A stretch of 42,537 bases of DNA from Kitasatospora aureofaciens (GTDB taxonomy: Bacteria; Actinomycetota; Actinomycetes; Streptomycetales; Streptomycetaceae). Within the stretch, counting starts at the first letter, position 1; every line of letters begins with the position of its first letter. Under the pieces are notes generated by a model. It had not been told where the DNA came from. It was given only the letters and a program-made list of their open reading frames with translations, and searched no databases. Shown here one piece after another: positions 31,430 through 40,308 of the stretch. A program made the position numbers and the translations under genes. Where the stretch lies: positions 1 to 42,537 of the forward strand of contig NZ_JPRF03000053.1 in NCBI RefSeq assembly GCF_001188955.3. The letters are read 5' to 3'.

Positions 31430-32071
31430 TCAACGTGCGCCGGAGACGGCCGCGGTGGCCGTCCGGGTGGTGGTGCGGGGCTTGGCGGCGGCCTTGGCCT
31501 CCTTCGCCGCGCGCTTCGTCTCCTGCTTGAACTCCCGTACCAGAGCGAGGGATTCTGGACCGGTGATGTCGGCGACCGAGCGGTGCGCGCCTTCCTCGCC
31601 GTAGACTCCGGCGGCCTCGCGCCAGCCCTCGGGCCGTACCCCGTACTGCTTGCCGAGCAGGGCGAGGAAGATCTGCGACTTCTGCTTGCCGAAGCCGGGG
31701 AGGGCGTTGAGGCGGCTGAGCAGTTCCTTGCCGGTGCGGGCGTCCTTCCACAGCGCGGCGGCGTCTCCGTCGTACTGCGCGACGAGGAACTGGCACAGCT
31801 GCTGCACCCGTTTGGCCATCGCGGCCGGGTAGCGGTGGACGGCCGGTTTCGCGGAGAGCAGGGCGACGAACTCCTCCGGGCTGTAGGTGGCGATCTCGTG
31901 GGCGTCCAGGTCGTCCCGGCCGAGGCGCTGGGCGATGGTCAGCGGGCCGGTGAACGCCCATTCCATTGGCACCTGTTGGTCCAGCAGCATGCCGACGAGC
32001 GCGGCGAGCGCACTCCGTCCGAGCAGTTCGTCGGCCTCGGGCTGCTGGGCGAGCCGGACGGTGACGTTCAT
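31430..32071 (-). CDS. HhH-GPD-type base-excision DNA repair protein (uncharacterised subfamily)
   Basis: This 213-residue protein has ATG at 32071 after GGAGG. It reads as an HhH-GPD glycosylase-like fold: ALVGMLLDQQVPMEWAFTGP at the start, then LNALPGFGKQKSQIFLALLGK as the helix-hairpin-helix, ending with a Lys/Ala-rich tail (KRAAKEAKAAAKPRTTT). The usual catalytic Asp/Lys pair is not clear, and it lacks the four-Cys iron-sulfur cluster of Nth/MutY. It matches a widespread actinobacterial group of unknown substrate. Confidence 0.85.
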   Translation of the reverse strand: MNVTVRLAQQPEADELLGRSALAALVGMLLDQQVPMEWAFTGPLTIAQRLGRDDLDAHEIATYSPEEFVALLSAKPAVHRYPAAMAKRVQQLCQFLVAQYDGDAAALWKDARTGKELLSRLNALPGFGKQKSQIFLALLGKQYGVRPEGWREAAGVYGEEGAHRSVADITGPESLALVREFKQETKRAAKEAKAAAKPRTTTRTATAAVSGAR

Positions 32072-32241
32072 GAGGTGTGGCCTCCTCGGAGTTGACGTCG
32101 GTCGGCGCCCAGTCTGGATGACGTGACGTGGACGGACGCGGTCAACACGCCCGTACCTGGGGAAGTCTTGGTGATTCCAGCCCTTGTCAGACAGGCTTTG
32201 TTCGTTGGCGGAGCGGTTGTTGGCCGTTTCCCGGCGGCGGT

Positions 32242-32261
32242 GCGGAAACAATTTTGTCCGC
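32242..32261. promoter_or_regulatory. AT-rich near-palindrome, possible operator
   Basis: GCGGA...TCCGC brackets an inner ACAA/TTGT pair (32242-32261) in an otherwise GC-rich divergent region between the HhH-GPD and DoxX-like genes. It is 95 bases upstream of the latter's ATG. The regulator is unknown. Confidence 0.35.
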
Positions 32262-32355
32262 GGCTGTCACATCCGCCTGGTGCTCCGGGTCAGTGCTGTG
32301 TCCGACCGGATCCGATCGACTCGGATCGACCAGCCATCGAACGGGGAGTGCTCCA

Positions 32356-32703
32356 ATGTCCGTCGCCCACATCGTCGTCACCGTCCTCGGCGCCCTCATG
32401 GTCGGCTTCTCGGCGTACTCGGTCTTCGCCAAGGCCGAGTACGTCGTGGGGCCGCTCGCCGAGTACGGCGTTCCGCGCGCCTGGTGGACCTGGCTCGGCG
32501 TCGCCAAGGCGGCCGGGGCGCTCGGCCTGCTGGCCGGCTTCGCCGTCCCGGCCGTCGGCTACGCGGCCGCCGTCGGCATCGTGCTCTACTTCCTCGGCGC
32601 CGTGATCACCGTCGCCCGTGCCGGCGCGTACGCCCACATCCCCTTCCCCCTGATCTACCTGGCCCCGGCCGCCGCCTCCCTCACCCTGGGACTCGCGGCC
32701 TGA
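32356..32703 (+). CDS. DoxX-like four-helix membrane protein
   Basis: This 115-residue protein has ATG at 32356 after GGGGAG. Four hydrophobic helices are visible (about 5-22, 45-65, 68-88, 95-114). FSAYSVFAKAEYVVGPLAEYGVPRAWWTWLGVAKAAGALGL is typical of the DoxX-like family. It is an inner-membrane protein of uncertain redox-related role. Confidence 0.85.
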   Translation: MSVAHIVVTVLGALMVGFSAYSVFAKAEYVVGPLAEYGVPRAWWTWLGVAKAAGALGLLAGFAVPAVGYAAAVGIVLYFLGAVITVARAGAYAHIPFPLIYLAPAAASLTLGLAA

Positions 32704-32889
32704 CCGGCCTCCCACCGCGGGGGTGGGTCGGTCGTCGGCGCGGGAGTCGGCCTGGAGTTCGACCGGGGGGTCGGGCCGGTGGTTCGAGCAAGTGGGTCAT
32801 TTCATATGACTGTTTGGGTTGCGGCGGTGGGTCGAGGTGGCTGGGGTCATCCTTTCTCCAATCGACGCGTCCAGAAAGGCTCGCCCGCC

Positions 32890-35289
32890 GTGACCCAGCC
32901 GTTCGAACTGCCGTCCTTCTACGTGCCGCACCCGGCGCGACTCAATCCCCATCTGGACGAGGCGCGGGCCCATTCCTCGGAATGGGCCCGGGAGATGGGG
33001 ATGTTGGAGGGGTCCGGGATCTGGGAACAGGCGGACCTGGACGCCCACGACTACGGACTGCTCTGCGCCTACACCCATCCCGACGCCTCCGCCGAGGCGC
33101 TGTCGCTGGTCACCGACTGGTACGTCTGGGTGTTCTTCTTCGACGACCACTTCCTCGACATGTACAAGCGCACCAACGACCGGCGGGCCGGCAAGGCACA
33201 CCTCGACCGGCTGCCGTTGTTCATGCCGGCCGACCCGGCCGCTCCGATGCCCGAGCCGGAGAACCCGGTCGAGGCGGGCCTGGCCGACCTGTGGCGCCGA
33301 ACCGTGCCGGTGATGGGGGAGGACTGGCGGATCCGGTTCGCCGAGAGCACCCGCAACCTGCTCAACGAGTCACTGTGGGAGCTCGCCAACATCGACGCCG
33401 GCCGGATCGCCAACCCGGTCGAGTACATCGAGATGCGCCGCAAGGTCGGCGGGGCGCCGTGGTCGGCGCAGCTGGTCGAGTACGCGGCCGGGGCCGAGGT
33501 GCCGAAGGAGGTGTCCGGCTCGCGGGCGCTGCGGGTGCTGATGGACGCCTTCTCCGACGGTGTGCACCTGCGCAACGACATCTTCTCGTACCAGCGCGAG
33601 GTCGAGGACGAGGGCGAACTGAGCAACGGCATCCTGGTGTTGGAGCGGTTCCTGGAGTGCTCCACCCAGGAGGCCGCCGAGGCGGTCAACGACCTGCTCA
33701 CCTCGCGGCTGCAGCAGTTCGAGAACACCGTGTTCACCGAACTGCCGGTGCTGTTCGCGGAGACCGGGCTCGACCCGGAGGGCCGGGCCCGGGTGATGGC
33801 GTACGTCAAGGGGCTGCAGGACTGGCAGTCCGGCGGGCACGAGTGGCACATGCGGTCCAGCCGTTACATGAACGGCGGTGGATCGGCGGCCGGTTCGGCC
33901 GGTGAGGTGGCGCCGGGCTCGGGCGGAGCACTGCCCGGGATGCCCGGGGACGGCAACTGGTGGGACCGGTACGCGATCGGCGGGATCGGGACCTCGGCGC
34001 TGGACATCCTGCGCAAGGGGGCCGGGACGGCGCAGGACCCGGCGGCGCCGGCCGTACGGCGGGCGCGGTCGCACGCGCACGTGCCGTTCCAGCCCGTCGG
34101 GCCGTCCCGGCTGCCGGAGTTCGAGCTGCCGTTCGCGCTGTCGCTCAGCCCCCACCTGGACGGCGCGCGGGAGCGGGTGGTCGAGTGGGCCGAGCGGGTG
34201 GGCCTGCTGGCCGAGCACCCCGGCGTCCCCGGATCGGGCATCTGGGACGCCGAGTCGATGCGCGACTACGACCTGCCGCTCTGCGCGGCCGGCATCCACC
34301 CCGACGCCAGTGCCGACCAACTCGACGTCGCCTCGGCCTGGTTGGCCTGGGGCACCTGGGCCGACGACTACTACCCGAGGGTCTTCGGCAGCACGCGCGA
34401 CCTGGCCGGGGCCAAGGCCGCCAACGCCCGGCTGCCGCTGTTCATGCCGCTGGACGGCGAGCCGGTGCCGGAGCCGGTCAACGCGCTGGAGCGCTCGCTC
34501 GCCGACATCTGGGAGCGGACCGTCGACCCGATGACCGTCGAGGCCAGGGGCGCGCTGCGCGAGTCGATCGAGGTGATGACGGCCAGTTGGATCTGGGAGT
34601 TGAGCAACCAGATCCAGAACCGTGTCCCGGATCCGGTCGACTACCTGGAGATGCGCCGCTCCACCTTCGGCTCCGAACTCACCACGATGCTCGCCCGGCT
34701 CGGCCACGGGAGGACCGTCCCGCCGGAGGTGTACCGGCACGGCTCGATGCGCGCGCTGGAGAACTCCGCGATGGACTACGCGTGCATGATGAACGACGTC
34801 TTCTCGTACCAGAAGGAGGTCGAGTACGAGGGCGAGCTGCACAACGCCGTGCTGGTGGTGCAGAACTTCTTCAACTGCGACTACCCGTCGGCGCTGCGGA
34901 TCGTCGGCGACCTGATGCACTCGCGGCTGGACCAGTTCCGGCACGTCGCGCAGAACGAACTCCCGGTCATGTACGAGGACTTCGCGCTCGGCGCGGAGAC
35001 CCGGGAGACGCTCGACGGGTACGTGAAGGAGCTGGAGAACTGGCTCGCGGGCATCCTGAGCTGGCACCGGGGCTGCCGCCGGTACCGCCCCGAGGACCTG
35101 GAGCGGCACTTCGGCGCCGAGCGGGACCTCGCGGGCGCGGTCCGGGCCCGGGCGGAAGCGGCGGCCGCGACCGGGGCCGGGGCCGGGGTGGGCGTGGGGA
35201 GCGGAACGGGCGCGGTGCCGCTCGGCCCGACCGGCCTGGGCACCGCCTCGCTGCGCGCGCCGGTGAGCGGGGCCGTACCGGTGAGCTGA
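32890..35289 (+). CDS. geoA: Bifunctional germacradienol/geosmin synthase
   Basis: This 799-residue, two-domain sesquiterpene cyclase turns farnesyl diphosphate into germacradienol and then geosmin, the earthy odour of streptomycetes. The GTG start at 32890 gives MTQPFELPSFYVPHPARLNP, as in known enzymes, with a weak AAAGG upstream. The N-terminal domain has the Mg-binding DDHFLD (residues 85-90) and NDIFSYQRE (from 229). The C-terminal domain has DDYY (about 492) and NDVFSYQKE (from 635). The linker is extended (about 345-410), and a 45-residue Ala/Gly-rich C-terminal tail is present. Both active sites look intact. It ends at the hairpin 35311-35346. Confidence 0.97.
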   Translation: MTQPFELPSFYVPHPARLNPHLDEARAHSSEWAREMGMLEGSGIWEQADLDAHDYGLLCAYTHPDASAEALSLVTDWYVWVFFFDDHFLDMYKRTNDRRAGKAHLDRLPLFMPADPAAPMPEPENPVEAGLADLWRRTVPVMGEDWRIRFAESTRNLLNESLWELANIDAGRIANPVEYIEMRRKVGGAPWSAQLVEYAAGAEVPKEVSGSRALRVLMDAFSDGVHLRNDIFSYQREVEDEGELSNGILVLERFLECSTQEAAEAVNDLLTSRLQQFENTVFTELPVLFAETGLDPEGRARVMAYVKGLQDWQSGGHEWHMRSSRYMNGGGSAAGSAGEVAPGSGGALPGMPGDGNWWDRYAIGGIGTSALDILRKGAGTAQDPAAPAVRRARSHAHVPFQPVGPSRLPEFELPFALSLSPHLDGARERVVEWAERVGLLAEHPGVPGSGIWDAESMRDYDLPLCAAGIHPDASADQLDVASAWLAWGTWADDYYPRVFGSTRDLAGAKAANARLPLFMPLDGEPVPEPVNALERSLADIWERTVDPMTVEARGALRESIEVMTASWIWELSNQIQNRVPDPVDYLEMRRSTFGSELTTMLARLGHGRTVPPEVYRHGSMRALENSAMDYACMMNDVFSYQKEVEYEGELHNAVLVVQNFFNCDYPSALRIVGDLMHSRLDQFRHVAQNELPVMYEDFALGAETRETLDGYVKELENWLAGILSWHRGCRRYRPEDLERHFGAERDLAGAVRARAEAAAATGAGAGVGVGSGTGAVPLGPTGLGTASLRAPVSGAVPVS

Positions 35290-35310
35290 GCCGTACGCCA
35301 TTGCCGGAGC

Positions 35311-35346
35311 GGCGCACCCGTGCGGGCCATCCCGCGCGGGTGCGCC
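35311..35346 (+). terminator. Hairpin after geosmin synthase gene
   Basis: GGCGCACCCGTGCG (35311-35324) pairs with CGCGGGTGCGCC (35335-35346) with minor bulging. Confidence 0.7.
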
Positions 35347-35427
35347 GAGCCGTGGCTAGGCTGACCAGTCGGGGGCCGTGCGCGCCTTCCGGCGCGCGTC
35401 CGCACCGTCATGGACGAGGGCTGAGAG

Positions 35428-36225
35428 ATGGCTGCGCTACCTGAGGGCACACCCTGTTGGGCCGACGCGATGTTCACCGACCTGGAGGGCGCCAAGGCCT
35501 TCTACGGCGACGTCCTGGGCTGGACCTTCGGCGAGAGTTCGTCGGAGTTCGGCAACTACACCCAGGCGTACTCGGACGGCAGGGCCGTCGCAGCGATCGT
35601 GCCGCCGATGCCGGGGAGCCAGGCGCAGTCCGCCTGGTGCCTCTACCTGGCCTCGCCGGACGCCGCCGCCACCGCCGAGCGCATCCGGACCCACGGCGGC
35701 GAGGTGGTGATGGGGCCGATGCAGGTCGGCGACTTCGGCACCATGGTGATCGCCAGGGACCCGGGCGGGGTGGTGTTCGGCGTCTGGCAGGCCGGGACCC
35801 ACGAGGGCTTCGAGAAGCAGGACGAGCCCGGGGCGTACAGCTGGGCCGAGATCGTCACCCGCGAACCCGGGAAGGCCGACTCCTTCTTCCCGGCGGTCTT
35901 CCCTTACGGCACGCGGAAGATGGACTCCGAGCAGATCGACTACCGGATGTTCCTGGTCGGCGGCCGGCCGGTGCTGGGCCGGATGGGGGCGCAGGGCGAC
36001 TTCCTGCCGCCCGAGGCGCCCTCGTACGTGAGTGTCTACTTCGCCGTGGACGACGCCGACGCCGCGATCGAGCGGCTGAAGAAGAACGGCGGCGCGGTGT
36101 ACTTCGGGCCGATGGACAGCCCGTTCGGCCGGTTCGCGGCGGTCGGCGACCAGCAGGGCGCGGCCTTCGGGCTGATCGACCTCGGCCGGAGGGTGGGCGC
36201 GCAGCCGCCGACCGCGGACGTCTGA
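35428..36225 (+). CDS. VOC-family protein with two glyoxalase-like domains
   Basis: This 265-residue protein has ATG at 35428. Residues about 8-120 and 138-258 are tandem vicinal-oxygen-chelate domains (CWADAMFTDLEGAKAFYGDVLGWTF and AYSWAEIVTREPGKADSFFPAVF). It resembles the group often annotated as glyoxalase/bleomycin-resistance or hydroxylase-type proteins. The enzymatic role, if any, is unknown. It is a single-gene unit between the geosmin synthase and a convergent regulator. Confidence 0.88.
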   Translation: MAALPEGTPCWADAMFTDLEGAKAFYGDVLGWTFGESSSEFGNYTQAYSDGRAVAAIVPPMPGSQAQSAWCLYLASPDAAATAERIRTHGGEVVMGPMQVGDFGTMVIARDPGGVVFGVWQAGTHEGFEKQDEPGAYSWAEIVTREPGKADSFFPAVFPYGTRKMDSEQIDYRMFLVGGRPVLGRMGAQGDFLPPEAPSYVSVYFAVDDADAAIERLKKNGGAVYFGPMDSPFGRFAAVGDQQGAAFGLIDLGRRVGAQPPTADV

Positions 36226-36288
36226 CGGGCCGGTGGGGTGGTCCGGGTGCGCTCCTCGAAGGAAGCCCGCGGGAGAGCTCAGGACACC

Positions 36289-37077
36289 TCAGGACACCTC
36301 GACGCCGAGCAACTCGCGCAGCGCCCGGCAGCCGTCCGGGGTGATTTTCAGGGCCCGGCCGGTGCCGATCCGCTCGACCCAGGCGCGGTCCAGTGCGGTG
36401 CGGCACAGGGCCGCGCCCAGCGCGCCGCCGAGGTGGCTGCGGCGCTCCGTCCAGTCCAGGCAGCTGCGCACCACCGGGCGCCCGCCCGGGCGGCCGGCGT
36501 GCGGCGGCAGTTCGATCGCCTGCGCGGCCAGCCAGTGGTGACCGCGCTCGGTGACGGCGAGCCCGGCGTGGTCGGTGACCAGGCCGTGGTCGAGCAGGGC
36601 GTCGGCGAGGGTTACGCCGAGGCGGCCGGCCAGGTGGTCGTAGCAGGTGCGGGCGCGGGCCTCGGCGCTCTGCCGGGTGGCCTCGCCGAGGTTGCGGGGC
36701 GCCGACCGCACGGCGGGGGCGGGAGCGTCGCCGGCGGGGGCGTCGGCGGTGGGAGCGGCAGCGGCGCCGGTGGACACGGCGGCCTCGGCCGTGGCCTGGG
36801 CGAAGACGGCGAGGTCCTCGATCACGGTCGCCACGGCGGTGGAGGCCAGCCGGACGTACCGGTGCCGCCCCTGCCGTGCCTCGGCCAGCAGCCCGCCCGT
36901 GATCAGCCGGGACAGGTGCTCGCTGGCCGTGGATGGCGCGACGCCCGCCGAGCGGGCCAGCTCGCCCGCCGTCCAGGCGCGGCCGTCCAGCAGCGCGCAG
37001 CAGAAGGCGGCGCGGGTGGGGTCGGCGAGCAGCGCGGCGAAGGCGGCGAGCGCCGAGCCCCGTGGGTCCACTGTCAT
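36289..37077 (-). CDS. ArsR-type HTH regulator with long C-terminal domain
   Basis: This 262-residue protein starts at ATG 37077 (an ATG six codons upstream is possible). Residues about 10-75 form a winged helix of ArsR type (LLADPTRAAFCCALLDGRAWTAGELARSAGVAPSTASEHLSRL). A Ala/Thr-rich linker and a C-terminal domain of about 130 residues follow, which I recognise only as the usual extension of this Streptomyces group. It is divergent from the P450-like/DinB gene (82 bases), which is the likely target. A 10-base tandem repeat (AGGACACCTC) covers its stop. Confidence 0.85.
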   Translation of the reverse strand: MTVDPRGSALAAFAALLADPTRAAFCCALLDGRAWTAGELARSAGVAPSTASEHLSRLITGGLLAEARQGRHRYVRLASTAVATVIEDLAVFAQATAEAAVSTGAAAAPTADAPAGDAPAPAVRSAPRNLGEATRQSAEARARTCYDHLAGRLGVTLADALLDHGLVTDHAGLAVTERGHHWLAAQAIELPPHAGRPGGRPVVRSCLDWTERRSHLGGALGAALCRTALDRAWVERIGTGRALKITPDGCRALRELLGVEVS

Positions 37078-37159
37078 GCGTCCATGGTCGGCCATGCCTC
37101 CAGGGTCGACCCGGCACTGTTCGGCCGGCGCCGAAACGACCCGGGACCACGATGGCGGC

Positions 37160-38449
37160 ATGAGCGATCCGTGGCCCCAAGACCCGACGTCCCCTGAAGT
37201 GACGTCCCCCGAACTGACCTTCTCCCGCTACGAGGACGTGACCGCGGCCCTGGCCGACCCGGCACTGGTCCCGCCGCCCGCGACGCCCGGCCCGTACGGC
37301 ACGGTGGCCTGGCTGCGCTCCGCCGTCGCCCGGTTCAGCGCGGGCGAGCCGCACGCCTGGCGCCGGGCGCTGGTGCTGGCCGACCTGGAACGGCTGGACC
37401 CGGGCGAGCTGCGGGTCCTGGCAGCGGGCGGCTTCGACCCGGACCTGCGGCTGCGGGTGGTGCGGACGCTCGCGCGGGCGCTCGGCCTGGCGGACCCGGA
37501 GGCCGTCGCCCGGGACGTGAAGGCGGTGGCCCGGGCGTACTTCGAGCCGGCACCGGACGATCCGGCGGCGGACGCCGCGGTGGCCCGGCTGCTGCCCGCG
37601 ATGGGCGACGACGACCCGGAGACGGCCGCGAACCGGATCGGGCTGCTCGTCCAGGCCTGCGAGGCCACCGCCACCCTGGTCGAGCACGCCCGGCGCAACG
37701 GCGGCGGACCGGCCGCAGCCCTGCGGGACGACCCGCCGATCCGGGCGATGCGCCGCTCCGCCGCCCGGCCTACCGAGGTCGGCGGGACCGTCGTCCCCGC
37801 GGGGGTGCAGGTGCTGCTCGACCTCGACGCCGCCCGGGAGCCGGGTCGCGAGCCGCTGGCCTTCGGCGCCCCGCCCCGGCTGTGCCCGGGCCGCTCGCAG
37901 GCCCTGGTGATCGCCGAGGGCATCCTGTACGGCTCCTCCGACCCGGCGGACACCTCCCGGCCGCCCGCCGAGGAACCCTGCTCGCAGGCCGAACTGGCCG
38001 CCCTGATCCCGCAGATGATCGACCACGTGCTCGCCCTGGCGGCCACCTGGACGGCCTGGGACGGCCGCCCGTTCCTCAACGCCGACGGCCGAACCTACAC
38101 CCCGCACAAGGCGATCCGCCGGGTCACCGACCATCTCCTCGACCACTGGGCCGAGTTGGAGGCGCGCCTGGCGGGCGAGCCGGCCACCGCCGACCACTGG
38201 CACGCCTCCAACGTCACCACCCCGGCCGACCTGGTGCCGTTCACCGTCGCCGACCTGGACGAGGCCCGCAGCCGCCTCACCCGACTCGGCCGGATCTGGT
38301 CCCTGCGGGTCGCCGCGCTGCCGGAACGGCAGTTGGACGACTCGCCGGGGGCGGGCTGGAGCTTCCGGCACATCGTCTGCCACGTCGCCCGGTCCGGCTC
38401 CTACTACGTGGACTCGGTGGGCCCGATCGGACAGCAGGGCGCAGTATGA
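37160..38449 (+). CDS. Truncated cytochrome-P450-like domain fused to a DinB-like domain
   Basis: This 429-residue protein has ATG at 37160 with no strong ribosome site. Residues 20-260 follow a P450 course but are shortened to about 240 residues: C-helix H66-x2-R69 (EPHAWRR), an I-helix remnant QACEAT (165-170), and a heme-loop remnant AFGAPPRLCPGRSQAL with Cys242. The K-helix ExxR is not visible. Residues 275-429 look like a DinB/YfiT-type four-helix domain (MIDHVLALAATW, WSFRHIVCHVA). Its stop overlaps the next gene's start (ATGA). I infer a degenerate heme or substrate-binding module with a metal-dependent transferase fold, not a standard P450. Confidence 0.6.
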   Translation: MSDPWPQDPTSPEVTSPELTFSRYEDVTAALADPALVPPPATPGPYGTVAWLRSAVARFSAGEPHAWRRALVLADLERLDPGELRVLAAGGFDPDLRLRVVRTLARALGLADPEAVARDVKAVARAYFEPAPDDPAADAAVARLLPAMGDDDPETAANRIGLLVQACEATATLVEHARRNGGGPAAALRDDPPIRAMRRSAARPTEVGGTVVPAGVQVLLDLDAAREPGREPLAFGAPPRLCPGRSQALVIAEGILYGSSDPADTSRPPAEEPCSQAELAALIPQMIDHVLALAATWTAWDGRPFLNADGRTYTPHKAIRRVTDHLLDHWAELEARLAGEPATADHWHASNVTTPADLVPFTVADLDEARSRLTRLGRIWSLRVAALPERQLDDSPGAGWSFRHIVCHVARSGSYYVDSVGPIGQQGAV

Positions 38450-39255
38450 CCCCGCCCGCCGCGATGAACCGGCCCGCCGCGATGACCCCGTTCGCCGCCC
38501 TGCACCACCGCCCCGGCCGTCCGCTGCTGCTCCCGAACGCCTGGGACCACGCCTCGGCCGCCGCCCTCGCCGCCGCCGGCCACCCCGCGATCGGCACCAC
38601 CAGCCTGGGGGTGGCGGCCGCCGCCGGACTGCCCGACGGCGCCGCCGCCACCCGGGCGGAGACCGTACGGCTGGCCCGGCGGCTGGGCCGCGACGGCTTC
38701 CTGCTGAGCGTCGACGCGGAGTCCGGCTTCAGCGACGATCCGGAGGAAGTGGCTGCGCTGGCGGTGGAGTTGGCGGAGGCCGGCGCGGTCGGCATCAACC
38801 TGGAGGACGGCCGGCCGGACGGAACCCTGGCGCCGTCCGCCGTCCACGCGGCGAAGGTCGCGGCGGTGAAGGCCGCCGTGCCGGAGCTGTTCGTGAACGC
38901 CCGCACCGACGCCTACTGGTGCGGCACCGAGGGCCCCGAGCCGGAGGCCGTACGGCGGCTGGACGCCTACCAGCGCGCGGGCGCGGACGGGGTGTTCGTG
39001 CCCGGGCTGGGCGATCCGGCGGTGATCGCCCGGCTGGTCGACGGACTGTCCGTCCCGCTCAACATCCTCTGGTCGCCCGGCGGTCCGGGCCTCGCCGAGC
39101 TGGCCGGGCTGGGAGTGGCGCGGGTCAGCCTGGGCTCGCTGCTGTACCGCTCGGCGCTGGCGGCGGCGGTGGAGACGGCCGCCGCCGTGGCCTCGGGCCG
39201 GCCGGTCGGTCCGGTGCCGGGTTACGCCGAGGTCCGGGCACTGAGCGGGAGTTGA
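38446..39255 (+). CDS. Isocitrate lyase/PEP mutase-family protein
   Basis: This 269-residue TIM-barrel enzyme has ATG at 38446, sharing ATGA with the upstream stop. Family motifs are RPLLLPNAWDHASAAALAAAGHPAIGTTS, LSVDAESGFSDDP (metal-site Asp), AGAVGINLEDG and ARTDAYW. It catalyses C-C or P-C bond cleavage or formation; the substrate cannot be told. It is translationally coupled to the P450-like/DinB protein, so the two probably act together. Confidence 0.9.
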   Translation: MTPPAAMNRPAAMTPFAALHHRPGRPLLLPNAWDHASAAALAAAGHPAIGTTSLGVAAAAGLPDGAAATRAETVRLARRLGRDGFLLSVDAESGFSDDPEEVAALAVELAEAGAVGINLEDGRPDGTLAPSAVHAAKVAAVKAAVPELFVNARTDAYWCGTEGPEPEAVRRLDAYQRAGADGVFVPGLGDPAVIARLVDGLSVPLNILWSPGGPGLAELAGLGVARVSLGSLLYRSALAAAVETAAAVASGRPVGPVPGYAEVRALSGS

Positions 39256-39284
39256 GGGTCGGGCGGGCCGCGGGCGGTCCGGGT

Positions 39285-40064
39285 TCAGCGCCCGGGCCAC
39301 CGCCTCGCCTCGATCCCGTCCAGGATCACGTTGAGGCCGCGGAGGAAGCCGCTGTCCCGGCCGGCCTCGATCTCGTCCGGCACCTGGGTGGTGTACAGCC
39401 GGTGCAGTCGCGGGTGCGTCCTGGTGGCTTCGACGACGGCGGGCAGCAGCTGGTCCAGGAACTCCTGCTCACCCCGCCCGCTCCTGCTCAGCGCGCTCAG
39501 CCAGGCGGCCTCCACGCTGGCGGTGCCGATGGTGTAGCCCACGACGACGCCCATCACGTCGTTGGCCTCGGCGAGTCCGAAGCCGGCCGCCTCCATCAGG
39601 GCCAGCAGGGCCTCGGAGAGCCGCATCCAGTTGGGGCCGAGGTAGACCATCCCGACGTCGCCCATCACGGTGACCATCCAGGGGTGGCGCACGACGGCCG
39701 CGCGCATGCCCTCGGTGCACTCGACGATGACCGCACGCCAGACCGCCGGGTCCTCGGCGCCCTCGGCGCGGGCCAGCGGGAGTTCGCCGAAGACGTGGTC
39801 GACGACCAGGGCGAGCAGTTCCTCCTTGTTGGCGACGTGGGTGTAGAGCGAGGTCGCGCCGGCGTTGAGGCGGGCGCCGAGCTTGCGCATGCTCAGCGCG
39901 TCGATGCCCTCGGCGTCCAGCAGGGCGAAGGCCTCGGCGACGATCTGCTCGCGGCTGAGGGCGGGCTGGGGCCGCCGTTTCTGCGGACGGTTCCACGGCG
40001 ACGCGATGCCCGGCTGGGTGCCGGTCCGGTGCTCCGGCGGGGTGTCCTCCGACTTGGCCGTCAT
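39285..40064 (-). CDS. TetR-family repressor (TetR_C_1 type)
   Basis: This 259-residue protein starts at ATG 40064 after GGAGAG; ATG 40076 is an alternative. The N-terminal HTH (LSREQIVAEAFALLDAEGIDALSMRKLGARLNAGATSLYTHVANKEELLALVVDHVF) has the TetR/QacR signature, and the C-terminal half resembles TetR_C_1. It is divergent from an MFS exporter with a repeated operator between (40122-40222), so it very likely represses that exporter and itself. Confidence 0.92.
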   Translation of the reverse strand: MTAKSEDTPPEHRTGTQPGIASPWNRPQKRRPQPALSREQIVAEAFALLDAEGIDALSMRKLGARLNAGATSLYTHVANKEELLALVVDHVFGELPLARAEGAEDPAVWRAVIVECTEGMRAAVVRHPWMVTVMGDVGMVYLGPNWMRLSEALLALMEAAGFGLAEANDVMGVVVGYTIGTASVEAAWLSALSRSGRGEQEFLDQLLPAVVEATRTHPRLHRLYTTQVPDEIEAGRDSGFLRGLNVILDGIEARRWPGR

Positions 40065-40121
40065 CAGGCTCTCCATTCCACGTGCCCCCTGGTCGGGTGC
40101 GGTCCGTCCAGCATAGGCCCC

Positions 40122-40222
40122 GGCGCCGCACACCGTACGGCCTTGCGAACAGTGTTCGGTCTCCGTACAGTGTTCGGCGTGGCGCACACCGTTCGGTCGG
40201 GGACGGGTGAACGGTGTGCGCC
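40122..40222. promoter_or_regulatory. Promoter and repeated operator of the TetR/MFS pair
   Basis: Four direct copies of an 11-base motif (ACASYGTWCGG) lie at 40130-40140, 40149-40159, 40167-40177 and 40186-40196, spaced 18-19 bases. GAACAGTGTTC (40147-40157) is a perfect palindrome. A 14-base inverted repeat pairs 40181-40194 with 40209-40222. A -35/-10 pair TTGCGA (40143-40148) and TACAGT (40166-40171), 17 bases apart, overlaps two copies and points to the MFS gene. This is a strong repressor-binding array. Confidence 0.75.
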
Positions 40223-40308
40223 GCGAGGGACTTCCGCGCGGCTCGTCGCCGACGCGAGGACGTGCGCGGGGCCGCGGCCGACGCGCCGAATCACAAGGGG
40301 GGATCGCG

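Noticed and set aside
32890..35289. Geosmin synthase broken by its Ala/Gly-rich linker and tail
   Set aside because: Both metal-binding motif pairs and the frame are intact; the low-complexity parts are outside the catalytic domains.
36280..36300. Tandem 10-base repeat at the regulator stop codon
   Set aside because: It is a trivial duplication that only repeats the stop; no regulatory meaning is visible.
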